A program made the translations under genes and the position numbers. The notes under the pieces were generated by a model. The model did not search any database and was not told the origin of the DNA. It saw nothing but the letters and a program-made list of their open reading frames with translations. Below are positions 36,173-44,975 of a DNA stretch of 47,545 nt, in pieces. The stretch is taken from NCBI GenBank assembly GCA_002011495.1, contig MTNR01000044.1, positions 1 to 47,545 on the forward strand, written 5' to 3'. Numbering within the stretch: the stretch's first letter is position 1; every line of letters begins with the position of its first letter. Source of the stretch: Dehalococcoides sp. JdFR-56 (GTDB lineage Bacteria; Chloroflexota; Dehalococcoidia; Dehalococcoidales; RBG-16-60-22).

Positions 36173-36997
36173 ATGGAAACGGGTCTCAAGGGTAAAATCG
36201 CCCTGGTCACCGGGGCCGGCAGCGGGCTGGGCAAGGCCATTGCCCTGGGCCTGGCCAGAGAGGGCGCGGATGTGGCAGTAAACGATGTCAAACTGGAAGC
36301 CGCTGAAGACACCGCTGAAGAAATCGCCGCCCTGGGCAGCCGCTCCATGGCCGTTCAGGCAGATGTGGCCGATGAAGCTGAGGTGAACAGAATGGTGGCG
36401 CGGATAGTCGGGGAGTGGGGAGGCATCGACATCCTGGTGAACAACGCCGGGGCAACCAGCCACCTCTTAATTGAGGATACGGAGAAGGCGGAGTGGGACC
36501 GGGTGCTATCCATAAACCTGGACGGGGCCTTCAACTGCTCTAAGGCGGTGATTCCCTCCATGAAGCAGCGGGGCGGGGGCAGGATCATCAATATCATCTC
36601 CTATTCAGGGGAAAGGATGACCATGATTGGTGGCGTCCCCTACACCGCCTCCAAAGCAGGTATCTGGGGGCTCACCCGTCAGCTTTCCTTTGAGCTGGGG
36701 CGCTATCAGATTACGGTCAATGGTATCTCCCCAGGAAATGTCATCACCCCGATGCTGCGCAGCGGCACCACGCCGGAGCGCCTTGAGGAGATGAAGAAGT
36801 GGTACCCGCTGGGCGATATGCCCACGCCTGAGGACGTGGCTGATGCTGCGGTGTTTCTCGCCTCCAGCCGGGCGCGGATGATCAACGGCGTTAACCTGGC
36901 GGTTGACGGCGGCATCACCGTGCCCGTCGCCATTGGGGTGGACTGGGAGACCTATACCTCGGTGAAAAAGGAAGCCAAGAAACGCGAGTCCAGATAG
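36173..36997 (+). CDS. Short-chain dehydrogenase/reductase
   Basis: VTGAGSGLGKAIALGLAREGA, NNAGA, YTASKAG, ISPGNV, AVDGG. Confidence 0.92.
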   Translation: METGLKGKIALVTGAGSGLGKAIALGLAREGADVAVNDVKLEAAEDTAEEIAALGSRSMAVQADVADEAEVNRMVARIVGEWGGIDILVNNAGATSHLLIEDTEKAEWDRVLSINLDGAFNCSKAVIPSMKQRGGGRIINIISYSGERMTMIGGVPYTASKAGIWGLTRQLSFELGRYQITVNGISPGNVITPMLRSGTTPERLEEMKKWYPLGDMPTPEDVADAAVFLASSRARMINGVNLAVDGGITVPVAIGVDWETYTSVKKEAKKRESR

Positions 36998-37010
36998 CAA
37001 GGAGTTGATA

Positions 37011-38453
37011 ATGAAGAACAGAACACCAAGCACCAACTTGAGTGCCGAAGACCTCTGTTTTACTCCAGCGGTTGAGCTGAGAGAGATGCTGCGCGGCAAG
37101 CTCATCTCCCCGGTGGAGCTGGTGCAGATATTTCTTGAGCGCATTGAGCGCGTCAACCCCAAGATTAACGCCTACTGTACCCTGGTTCCGGAGATGGCGC
37201 TGGAGCTAGCTAGGAAGGCGCAGTCAGCCATTATGAGGGGAGAGGCCGGGATGCTCTGCGGCCTGCCGGTATCAATCAAGGATGTTACCCTGACCGCCGG
37301 CATCCGCACCACCTTTGGCTCCAAGCTGTATGAACACTTTGTTCCTGATACTGATGAGCTCATCGTGGAGCGGCTGAAGGAGGCGGGGGCAGTCGTTCTG
37401 GGCAAGACCAATACCCCCGAATTTGCCGCCGGGGGTTCCACCTTCAATAAGGTGTTTGGCATAACCCGCAATCCCTGGAACACTGATTTCACCGTTGGGG
37501 GCTCAAGTGGCGGGGCCGCTGCGGCCGTGGCCGCCGGGCTGGGCCCGCTGGCTACCGGAAGTGACCTGGGGGGCTCGCTCCGGCTCCCGGCTAGCTTCTG
37601 CGGCGTGGTTGGCCTGCGGCCCTCGCCAGGAAGGGTGCCCCGGCATCCCTATAAGCTTAACTGGGATGATTTATCCGTGCAGGGGCCGATCGCCCGCACC
37701 GTGGCTGACACCGCTCTCATGCTGGAGGCGATCTCCGGCCCTGACAGCCGAAGCCCGGTGTCTTGGCCCGAGAAGACGAGTTTCCTTGAGGCGGTGCAGA
37801 ACCCTGAGGTCAAGAACCTCCGCATCGCCTGGAGCGATAATCTGAACTTAATGCCGGTGGAACAAGAAGTCCTGGAGATAACGAGGTCAGCGATTGAGGT
37901 GTTCCGCAACTTGGGTACTGAGGTCAGCGAAGACACCCCTGACTTCAGCGGCGCCAAGGAGGTGGCGCTCACCCTGCGCGGGCTGCGCTTTGTTGCCTTA
38001 TATCAGGACCAGATGGCTGACCCGGAATTCAAGCGGTGGGTGAACCCGCTGGTGCAGGGCAACATTGAGCAAGGCCTAAAACTCTCCGTGCGGGATATCG
38101 CCCGGGCCCAGCGGCAGAGGTCGGAAATATGGGACCGGGTGAGGACGTTCTTTGATAAGTATGACCTATTGCTCACCCCTACCACCCCCATTCCGCCCTT
38201 CCCCGCAGAAACGCAGTACCCCACCGAGATCGCCGGCCAGCCCATGGCAAGCTATATTGACTGGGCCATGCTGACCTACGCCATCACCGTAGTTGGCCTG
38301 CCAGCGATATCGGTCCCCTGTGGCTGGACAAAGCAAGGACTGCCGGTGGGGCTTCAGATAGTGGCACGCCGCCATGATGAGGCGGCTCTGCTCCGGGCAG
38401 CGGCGGCTTATGAGTCGGCCGCCCCTTGGGCAGGGAGAAGACCGCCGCTCTAG
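37011..38453 (+). CDS. Amidase signature family protein
   Basis: GLPVSIKDVTLTAGIRTTFGS, GKTNTPEFAAGG, GGSSGGAAAAVAAGLGPLATGSDLGGSLRLPASFCGVVGLRPSPGR. Confidence 0.92.
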   Translation: MKNRTPSTNLSAEDLCFTPAVELREMLRGKLISPVELVQIFLERIERVNPKINAYCTLVPEMALELARKAQSAIMRGEAGMLCGLPVSIKDVTLTAGIRTTFGSKLYEHFVPDTDELIVERLKEAGAVVLGKTNTPEFAAGGSTFNKVFGITRNPWNTDFTVGGSSGGAAAAVAAGLGPLATGSDLGGSLRLPASFCGVVGLRPSPGRVPRHPYKLNWDDLSVQGPIARTVADTALMLEAISGPDSRSPVSWPEKTSFLEAVQNPEVKNLRIAWSDNLNLMPVEQEVLEITRSAIEVFRNLGTEVSEDTPDFSGAKEVALTLRGLRFVALYQDQMADPEFKRWVNPLVQGNIEQGLKLSVRDIARAQRQRSEIWDRVRTFFDKYDLLLTPTTPIPPFPAETQYPTEIAGQPMASYIDWAMLTYAITVVGLPAISVPCGWTKQGLPVGLQIVARRHDEAALLRAAAAYESAAPWAGRRPPL

Positions 38454-39160
38454 CTCTGCTCCTCATAGGTGCGAGTATGGTCAATGGCAACCGTCCCTAA
38501 CCTATCCAGGCCGAGAATCTGGCCCAGGCTTTCCCCTGCCTTGACCCGTTTGATTACCTTTTCCTCGTCTTTCAGGAATTTTCTCGTCCTCTCCAGCACC
38601 TCTTCAGCCTCATCCCGGGGCACGACGACCACGCCATTATCGTCAACGATGACGATGTCTCCTGGGTTGACCACCGCCCCTCCGCACTGTATCGGCACGT
38701 TGATATAGCCAGCGCCAACCAGCCCAGCGGCGTTGGGGGCGATGCCCTGACACAGCACCGGGAACCCCATCTCCTTTAGCTCCACGACGTCCCTCACCCC
38801 GGAGTCCAGAATCACGCCCACGGCTCCCTTCCGCTGCGCCTCCATGGTGACGATCTCGCCCCAGAAGGCGGTGTCCTTGGAGTTATGGGTATCAACCACG
38901 ATGACGTCTCCGCTTTGGACCAGCTCCAGGGATTTGATCACCGGGGCCAGGTCAGAAGCGCTGGTCTTCACGGTAAGGGCAACCCCGACCAGACGAACCC
39001 CGGGAAAGAGAGGTTTGATATCTGAGCTCATGGTGTTGAGCCGGTTCATCACGTCGGAGACGCCGGGGACAATGGAATAATACTCTTCTAGCAGACTGCG
39101 GAAACCTTCAACCACCTCCTGTGCGGGGCGCTTGACCTCAGTATTGACCTCAATCGGCAT
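38450..39160 (-). CDS. RraA-like protein (possible oxoacid aldolase/decarboxylase family)
   Basis: GDVIVVDTHNSKDTAFWGEIVTMEAQRKGAVGVILDSGVRDVVELKEMGFPVLCQG, NPGDIVIVDDNGVVVVP. Confidence 0.88.
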   Translation of the reverse strand: MPIEVNTEVKRPAQEVVEGFRSLLEEYYSIVPGVSDVMNRLNTMSSDIKPLFPGVRLVGVALTVKTSASDLAPVIKSLELVQSGDVIVVDTHNSKDTAFWGEIVTMEAQRKGAVGVILDSGVRDVVELKEMGFPVLCQGIAPNAAGLVGAGYINVPIQCGGAVVNPGDIVIVDDNGVVVVPRDEAEEVLERTRKFLKDEEKVIKRVKAGESLGQILGLDRLGTVAIDHTRTYEEQS

Positions 39161-39214
39161 ATTTGACCTCCTTAAACTTTTCGCTGCTCAATTTCTGTTC
39201 TGGCACCTTGGGAA

Positions 39215-40579
39215 CTAACTAACATAGGGTGGCCGCAGACGCACTTCAAGCGCCCGCTCGCACCACCGCGCCACCGCCAGCAAACGGTCCTCAGCTAGAG
39301 GCGGCCCAGCCAGCTGAATGGCCAGGGGAAGACCATCTTGGCTTAAGCCCGTGGGCAGGCTGACGGCAGGCACTCCCATAATTGTCCAGGGCGCCTGCAT
39401 GACGGGGCTTCCTGTGCTGGCCAGCCCCTTGGGCGCAGCGCCCGGTGCCCCCGGGGTGAGCAAGGCGTCCACCTGCTCCAGCAAGGGCAGGGCACCAGCA
39501 ATTTGCTCAAGACGTGTTTCCAGCGCCCTGGCGTACTCGGTGGCGGAGATGGCCAGCCCATCCTCGATCAACTTCCCTATGCCCGGCCGGTATTGTTCGC
39601 GGTGCTTACCGAACTTCTCCTCATGGTAAGCGGCCGCCTCAACCGCCAGGATGACGCGGGCGTTATCCATGATGCTCATGAAGCTGGGGGGAAGGGTCAC
39701 TTCCTCTACCCTGGCGCCAGCCCGGCTTAAGTGCTCCGCCACGCTGTCAATGTGGGCCCGCATCTCGGCATCAGCATGCTCATAGAAGAACTGGCGCACC
39801 AGGCCCAGGCGTGGCGCCTCCTGCCTCTCCAGATTGCTCAGGCAGTCAGGCACCGGCTCAGCCAGCGAGCGATAGTCCCTGGGGTCATGGCCAGCTATGG
39901 CCTGGAAGATGAGCGCCGCGTCGGCCACGGTACGGGCCAGAATGCCCACGTGGTCCAGCGTCGGGCTCAAGGGGACCACCCCATAGGTGCTGATTCTGCC
40001 CTGCTGGGGTTTGAAGCCCACCACCCCATTATAGGCTGCCGGGCGCAGCACTGACCCCATGGTCTGGCTGCCCAGGGCAGCCAGACACATCCCGGCGGCC
40101 ACCCCCGCCCCCGAGCCACTGCTGGAGCCCCCAGGGGTATGCTCGGGATGCCATGGGTTGCGGGTGGGGGCCGGGTCAAGGTAGGCAAACTCGGTGGTGT
40201 GGGTCTTGCCCAAGATTATCGCCCCCGCCTCTTTGAGACGGACTACCACCGTGGCATCGTAAGAAGGGACAAAACCTGACCACAGCGGAGAGCCCGCCTC
40301 CGTCCGCAGCCCGGCGGTGTAGAAGATATCCTTGATTCCCACCGGGATGCCATGCAGCGGCCCACGCCGCTCCCCACGGCGCAGCTCTTGGTCAAGGCGC
40401 TGCGCTGTTTCCAGCGCCCCATCCCGGTCCACCAGGGCCCAGGCCTGAATTTTGTCTTCCAGCGCGTCAATGCGCTCAAGACATGAGCTCACCAGCTGCG
40501 ATGGCGATAGCTTTCCTTCGCCCATCGCCGCCGCTGCCTCCGCAATGGTCAGGTCACACGGTTTTTGGCTCATCGCCAT
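39215..40579 (-). CDS. Amidase signature family protein
   Basis: GIPVGIKDIFYTAGLRTEAGS, GKTHTTEFAY, GGSSSGSGAGVAAGMCLAALGSQTMGSVLRPAAYNGVVGFKPQQGR. Confidence 0.92.
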   Translation of the reverse strand: MAMSQKPCDLTIAEAAAAMGEGKLSPSQLVSSCLERIDALEDKIQAWALVDRDGALETAQRLDQELRRGERRGPLHGIPVGIKDIFYTAGLRTEAGSPLWSGFVPSYDATVVVRLKEAGAIILGKTHTTEFAYLDPAPTRNPWHPEHTPGGSSSGSGAGVAAGMCLAALGSQTMGSVLRPAAYNGVVGFKPQQGRISTYGVVPLSPTLDHVGILARTVADAALIFQAIAGHDPRDYRSLAEPVPDCLSNLERQEAPRLGLVRQFFYEHADAEMRAHIDSVAEHLSRAGARVEEVTLPPSFMSIMDNARVILAVEAAAYHEEKFGKHREQYRPGIGKLIEDGLAISATEYARALETRLEQIAGALPLLEQVDALLTPGAPGAAPKGLASTGSPVMQAPWTIMGVPAVSLPTGLSQDGLPLAIQLAGPPLAEDRLLAVARWCERALEVRLRPPYVS

Positions 40580-40595
40580 GATAAAGCGCCTCCTT

Positions 40596-41399
40596 CTACC
40601 ACCCTCTTACCGTACCGCTCAGGCCACCGTCAATGGTCAGGGTCGTGCCCGTGATGTACTTTGCCTCCTCGGAGGCGAGGAACAGGGCAGCATAGGCGGT
40701 ATCCCAGGCATCGCCCTGCTTGCCGGTGGGGGACATGGCGTCCCGCCGCCGCCACATCTCCTCCAAATCCCCGGCGGCGGTGCCGGCATAGTAGACCGCA
40801 ATCCTGGGAGTCCTCATCAAGCCGAGGATGATGGCGTTACACCTTATCCCTTTGGCGGCATACTCTAGGGCCACCTCCCGGGTGAGGGCAATCACCCCAG
40901 CCTTGGAAACCGAATAAGCCAGTGCCGGATACGGCTGAGCTCTGAGGGCATTGATGGAAGAGATGTTGATGATGACCCCGCTTCCCTGCCTCTCCATATG
41001 AGGCAGCACATACTTGCAGGTTAAAAACATACTTTTCAGGTTGATGGTCATAGTTCTGTCCCAGATCTCTTCACTCGTTTCCACCGGCCCACCATATCCC
41101 CCCATGCCAACGTTATTGTGCAGGATATCAATTCGCCCAAACTTCTCAAGGCAAGCCTGCACCATTTTCTCACAGTCGCTCGCCTTGGCTACATCAGCCT
41201 TGAAGGTAAAGCACTCCCCACCTTCCTCCTCAATCAGCCGCCTGGTCTCCTCGGCCGCCTCAAGGTTCAAATCAACCGCCATTACTTTAGCCCCCTCACG
41301 GGCAAAAACTATGGCGGTGGCCTTGCCGTTGCCCACGCCCGGGCCGATAGAGCCAGCACCGGTAATGATGGCCACCTTACCTTTCAGGCGCTCTCCCAT
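40596..41399 (-). CDS. Short-chain dehydrogenase/reductase (copy 3)
   Basis: MGERLKGKVAIITGAGSIGPGVGNGKATAIVFAREGAK...; start taken at the internal MGERLKGK by analogy with copies 1 and 2. Confidence 0.9.
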   Translation of the reverse strand: MGERLKGKVAIITGAGSIGPGVGNGKATAIVFAREGAKVMAVDLNLEAAEETRRLIEEEGGECFTFKADVAKASDCEKMVQACLEKFGRIDILHNNVGMGGYGGPVETSEEIWDRTMTINLKSMFLTCKYVLPHMERQGSGVIINISSINALRAQPYPALAYSVSKAGVIALTREVALEYAAKGIRCNAIILGLMRTPRIAVYYAGTAAGDLEEMWRRRDAMSPTGKQGDAWDTAYAALFLASEEAKYITGTTLTIDGGLSGTVRGW

Positions 41400-41489
41400 G
41401 ACTTCCTCCTTTCTGGCGGTTATTATTATCAAGCAAAACGATATTTTATTCAAACCGCCTGGTAGCAAAAGCCGAAAATCCCGGCGCGG

Positions 41490-41518
41490 TTGACACTTTG
41501 TCAGCCTAAAGTTAGAAT
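41490..41518 (+). promoter_or_regulatory. Sigma70-type promoter for the flavin-reductase operon
   Basis: TTGACA (41490-41495), 17 bp, TAGAAT (41513-41518). Confidence 0.7.
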
Positions 41519-41557
41519 TGAGCTTGCATGACTTTCCCGCTTTCGGAGAGGTGACAA

Positions 41558-42082
41558 ATGGATCTCAAGGCGCTGCATAAGCTGGGCTATGGTCTCTACG
41601 TGGTAACCTCGAGGAAAGGAGACCGCCTCAACGGACAAATCGCCAACACCGTATTTCAGGTAACCTCCGAGCCACCAACCGTTGCCGTGAGCATCAACAA
41701 GAACAACCTCACCTGGGAATTCGTCCGGGAAAGCCGGGTCTTTGCCGTCTCCGTCCTCTGCCAGGACACGCCTCTCCCCTTCATCGGCCGCTTTGGCTTT
41801 AAGTCAGGCCGGGACATAGATAAACTGGAGGGGATAAACTACCAGATAGGCCAGACCAAGGCCCCCGTGGTTATCGACCACGCCGTCTCCTACCTGGAAG
41901 CCAGGGTAGTCAAGGAGATGGACGTGGGCACGCACACCATCTTCGTTGGCGAAGTCGTGGGCGCAGAGGTGCTCAATGAAATGCCGTGCATGACCTATGA
42001 CTATTACCATAAGGTCAAGCGGGGCACCGTACCCAAAGCCGCCCCGAGCTACATCGGAAAAGAAGAAAGGAATAAAACATGA
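41558..42082 (+). CDS. Flavin reductase-like (FMN-binding) protein
   Basis: LHKLGYGLYVVTSRKGDRLNGQIANTVFQVTSEPPTVAVSINKNNLTWEFVRESRVFAVSVL. Confidence 0.88.
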   Translation: MDLKALHKLGYGLYVVTSRKGDRLNGQIANTVFQVTSEPPTVAVSINKNNLTWEFVRESRVFAVSVLCQDTPLPFIGRFGFKSGRDIDKLEGINYQIGQTKAPVVIDHAVSYLEARVVKEMDVGTHTIFVGEVVGAEVLNEMPCMTYDYYHKVKRGTVPKAAPSYIGKEERNKT

Positions 42083-43125
42083 GCCGGAAAGCGAGGATTG
42101 GCTTCACCCGCGATTTTCTGGATAAGGACGGGAATTTCATTCTGCCCGGCCCCGGGCTGAAGCTGCTGGACGAGATGCCCAATATAGAGCACCAGGTATT
42201 CGCCGAGGCCCTGCCCGAGGTAACCCCGCAGCAGATAGAGGGCTTTGACATCGTCATCTCCCGGGGGCTGCCCAGGTGGACGGAGCACAGCTTTATCGGC
42301 AACGAGCAACTTCTCTCCATCCATCGCAATGGCGTGGGCTATGACCGCATCGATGTCCCGGCACTTACCGAGGCTGGCGTCATGCTCTGCATCACCCCGG
42401 CGGCGGTGCGCCGCCCGGTGGCCGTCGCCATCCTCACCTTTATCCTCGCCTTAAGCACCCGGCTCATCACCAAACACTTGCTCACCAGAGAAGGGCGGTG
42501 GCATGAGGTGGCCAAACTGCACGGCTACGGGCTGGTGGGCAAGACGCTGGGGTCGCTAGGGGTGGGCAACATCGGCCATGAGATGTTCAAGCTGGCCAAA
42601 CCCCTGGGCATGAGGCACATCGCCCATGACCCCTATATCACCGAAGAGGTGGTGGCCGATGTTGGGGTCAAGCTCGTCGACCTGGACACCCTGCTAGCGG
42701 AGTCAGACTTCCTGAGCATCAGCTGCCCCTTAAACGAGCGCACCCACCATCTCATTGGCGAAAAAGAACTCCGCCGGATGAAGCCCACCGCCTTCCTCAT
42801 CAACACCGCCCGCGGGGCCATCGTGGATGAGGCGGCGCTGATAAAGGCCCTGCGGGAGGGCTGGATACGAGGGGCGGCCATAGACGTCTTTGAGCAGGAG
42901 CCAACCCCGCCGGATAACCCCCTGCTTCGACTAGATAACGTCATCACCACCGCCCACGCCATGGTCTTCACCGATGAGTTCCTGAGTAGCGTGTGGGAGA
43001 TAGTCTTCAGGCAGATATCGCAGATCATGCGCGGGGAGGTCCCCGAGGGTCTGGTCAACCGGGAGGTCTGGGATAAGCCCAAGTTTCAGGCCAAGCTGAA
43101 GCGATTCCTAGAGTCCATTAAATAA
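42079..43125 (+). CDS. D-isomer-specific 2-hydroxyacid dehydrogenase
   Basis: SIHRNGVGYDRIDVPALTEAGV, GLVGKTLGSLGVGNIGHEMFKLAKPLGM, CPLNERTHHLIG, LINTARGAIVDEAALIKAL. Confidence 0.92.
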   Translation: MSRKARIGFTRDFLDKDGNFILPGPGLKLLDEMPNIEHQVFAEALPEVTPQQIEGFDIVISRGLPRWTEHSFIGNEQLLSIHRNGVGYDRIDVPALTEAGVMLCITPAAVRRPVAVAILTFILALSTRLITKHLLTREGRWHEVAKLHGYGLVGKTLGSLGVGNIGHEMFKLAKPLGMRHIAHDPYITEEVVADVGVKLVDLDTLLAESDFLSISCPLNERTHHLIGEKELRRMKPTAFLINTARGAIVDEAALIKALREGWIRGAAIDVFEQEPTPPDNPLLRLDNVITTAHAMVFTDEFLSSVWEIVFRQISQIMRGEVPEGLVNREVWDKPKFQAKLKRFLESIK

Positions 43126-43214
43126 AAGGCCAGGCTAACAAAATATTTAGGGTGTATGCTTGAGGCCTCCTGGTTTAAGGCAACGTAGATTTATATTTAG
43201 GAAAGGAGACCAAG

Positions 43215-43988
43215 GTGAAAAAGAACCGGGTAAAAGAGCTATGGCGTGAAGGGAAGGCGGCGGTGGGAACCTGGCTAGTGCTGGGAAGCCCACTTGTCGC
43301 CGAGATCGTGGCCAGCATGGGCTTTGATTGGGTGGTGGTCGATACTGAACACGGCGCCATTGACATCAGCGCCACCCAGAGCATCATCCAGGCGATCAAT
43401 ACCACCAACGCCGTGCCTATGGTCAGGGTGCCCTGGAATGACCCGATGGTGATCAAGCGCGCCCTGGACGCCGGTGCTTACGGGCTGGTGATTCCCATGG
43501 TGAACAGCCGGGAGGAGGCACAGCGGGCGGTGCAGGCGACGAGATATCCCCCGCTGGGCATCCGCAGCTACGGTGGCCCCCGCGCCCGCCTCTATGGTGG
43601 CGCCAGCTACTTTGAGCACGCTAACGAAGAGATCGCGCTCATCGTGCAGATAGAGCATATTGAGGCGGTCAACCACATTGATGACATCCTTTCGGTAAAG
43701 GGCATTGACGGCTTCTTCATCGGGCCGTCTGACCTGGCCATCTCCATGGGCCTCAAACCAGGCATGGATCAGACCGACCCGAGACACGTGGAGGCGGTGA
43801 ACAAGGTTCTGGCATCAGGGAAAAGACACGGTCTTCCGGGGGGCATACACGTGGGCAGCCCCGAGGCGGTCAATGAGCGCATCGCCCAGGGATGCCAGTT
43901 TATTGCCCTGGCTAGCGACGAGCGTTTCCTGCGCAGTTCGGCCCAAGCCGCGCTGGACAAGGTCACCAAAGATAGAAAGGTGGCTTAA
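43215..43988 (+). CDS. HpcH/HpaI-family aldolase/citrate lyase-like protein
   Basis: GTWLVLGSPLVAEIVASMGFDWVVVDTEHGAID, RVPWNDPMVIKRALDAGAYGLVIPMVNS, GIDGFFIGPSDLAISMGL. Confidence 0.93.
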   Translation: MKKNRVKELWREGKAAVGTWLVLGSPLVAEIVASMGFDWVVVDTEHGAIDISATQSIIQAINTTNAVPMVRVPWNDPMVIKRALDAGAYGLVIPMVNSREEAQRAVQATRYPPLGIRSYGGPRARLYGGASYFEHANEEIALIVQIEHIEAVNHIDDILSVKGIDGFFIGPSDLAISMGLKPGMDQTDPRHVEAVNKVLASGKRHGLPGGIHVGSPEAVNERIAQGCQFIALASDERFLRSSAQAALDKVTKDRKVA

Positions 43989-44030
43989 AAGCGCGGTTTG
44001 GCTGAAGAAGCCTGGCCTCGGCCCACCCTA

Positions 44031-44059
44031 TTGACAAGAACCAAAGTTAGCGCTAATAT
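44031..44059 (+). promoter_or_regulatory. Strong sigma70-type promoter of the fatty-acid operon
   Basis: TTGACA (44031-44036), 17 bp, TAATAT (44054-44059). Confidence 0.75.
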
Positions 44060-44069
44060 TTGCGTATAC

Positions 44070-44091
44070 ATAGAGCACCTAGGTATTCTAT
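44070..44091 (+). promoter_or_regulatory. Palindromic operator candidate at the fab operon start site
   Basis: ATAGA-GC-ACCTAGGT-AT-TCTAT; 18 of 22 positions match the reverse complement. Confidence 0.55.
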
Positions 44092-44099
44092 CCCCTGAA

Positions 44100-44519
44100 A
44101 TGCCGAGCCGGGCGATGCCAAGAGTTGAATATCACCAGCTAGAAGTAGGCTATGAGTTTCCCCCCTCCCGCTACCAGGTGACCCCCCAAACGGTGGCGGC
44201 CTACCTTGAGGCGGTGGACGAGCCCGGCGCCCTCTACCGTGATAGTGACTTGGTTCCGCCACTGGCCGTGGGCGTGCTGGCCATGGCGGCGCTCTCAGAC
44301 TCCCTCTCCTTTCCCCAAGGTGCCATCCATGTCTCCCAAGAGTTTGAATTCTTGGCTACCGTCAGCACCAAAGATACCCTTACCAGCCACGCCCGGGTAA
44401 GCCGCAAACAGGACCGCGGCAAATTGCGCCTGCTCACCATTGACCTCAGCGTCCTCACCGAGGAGGGGAGAGAGGTGCTCACCGGGAAAACGAGCTTTAT
44501 CCTGCCTGAGCCGAGATAG
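44100..44519 (+). CDS. MaoC/hotdog-fold dehydratase-like subunit (HadA-like); start may be 44115
   Basis: YEFPPSRYQVTPQTVAAYLEAVDE...LVPPLAVGVLAMAAL...GAIHVSQEFEFLATVSTKDTLTSHARV; the promoter at 44031 argues against the upstream start at 43998. Confidence 0.7.
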   Translation: MPSRAMPRVEYHQLEVGYEFPPSRYQVTPQTVAAYLEAVDEPGALYRDSDLVPPLAVGVLAMAALSDSLSFPQGAIHVSQEFEFLATVSTKDTLTSHARVSRKQDRGKLRLLTIDLSVLTEEGREVLTGKTSFILPEPR

Positions 44520-44540
44520 CCAACGCCAGCAGGTGAAGAG

Positions 44541-44975
44541 ATGCGAAATAAGCTTGAGCTGAAAGAGGGGGCGAGTCTCCCGGAGATAAAAAGGATTATC
44601 ACTCAACAGAAGATAAACCAGTATGCTGAGGCGAGCCGAGACTTCAACCCCATCCACATTGATGAGGAATTCGCCCGAAAGACGCCGCTTGGCGGCACCA
44701 TCGCCCATGGCATGCTGGTCTTGGCCTATATCTCGCAGGTGATGACCGCCGCCTTCGGCAGGCAGTGGCTTTCGGACGGCAGGCTCAATGTCAGGTTCAA
44801 GGCTCCGGCCCGCCCCGGAGATAGCCTAACCGCGGGCGGCCGGATATGCCGAGTGGAAAGGAGCGCTGGCCAGACGCTGGTCAATTGCGAGGTGTTCTGC
44901 CGCAACCAGAACGGTGAAGCGGTAATCATCGGAGAAGCCACAGTGAGGGTAGGAGAAGATGAAAATAGCAGTTGA
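44541..44975 (+). CDS. MaoC-family (R)-specific hydratase-like subunit (HadB-like)
   Basis: QQKINQYAEASRDFNPIHIDEEFARKTPLGGTIAHGMLVLAYISQVM (hydratase-2 type motif D-NPIH...HGM). Confidence 0.88.
   Translation: MRNKLELKEGASLPEIKRIITQQKINQYAEASRDFNPIHIDEEFARKTPLGGTIAHGMLVLAYISQVMTAAFGRQWLSDGRLNVRFKAPARPGDSLTAGGRICRVERSAGQTLVNCEVFCRNQNGEAVIIGEATVRVGEDENSS

Noticed and set aside
43998-44099. N-terminal extension of the first MaoC-like ORF
   Set aside because: This stretch contains a TTGACA-N17-TAATAT promoter and a palindrome; translation most likely begins at 44100 or 44115.
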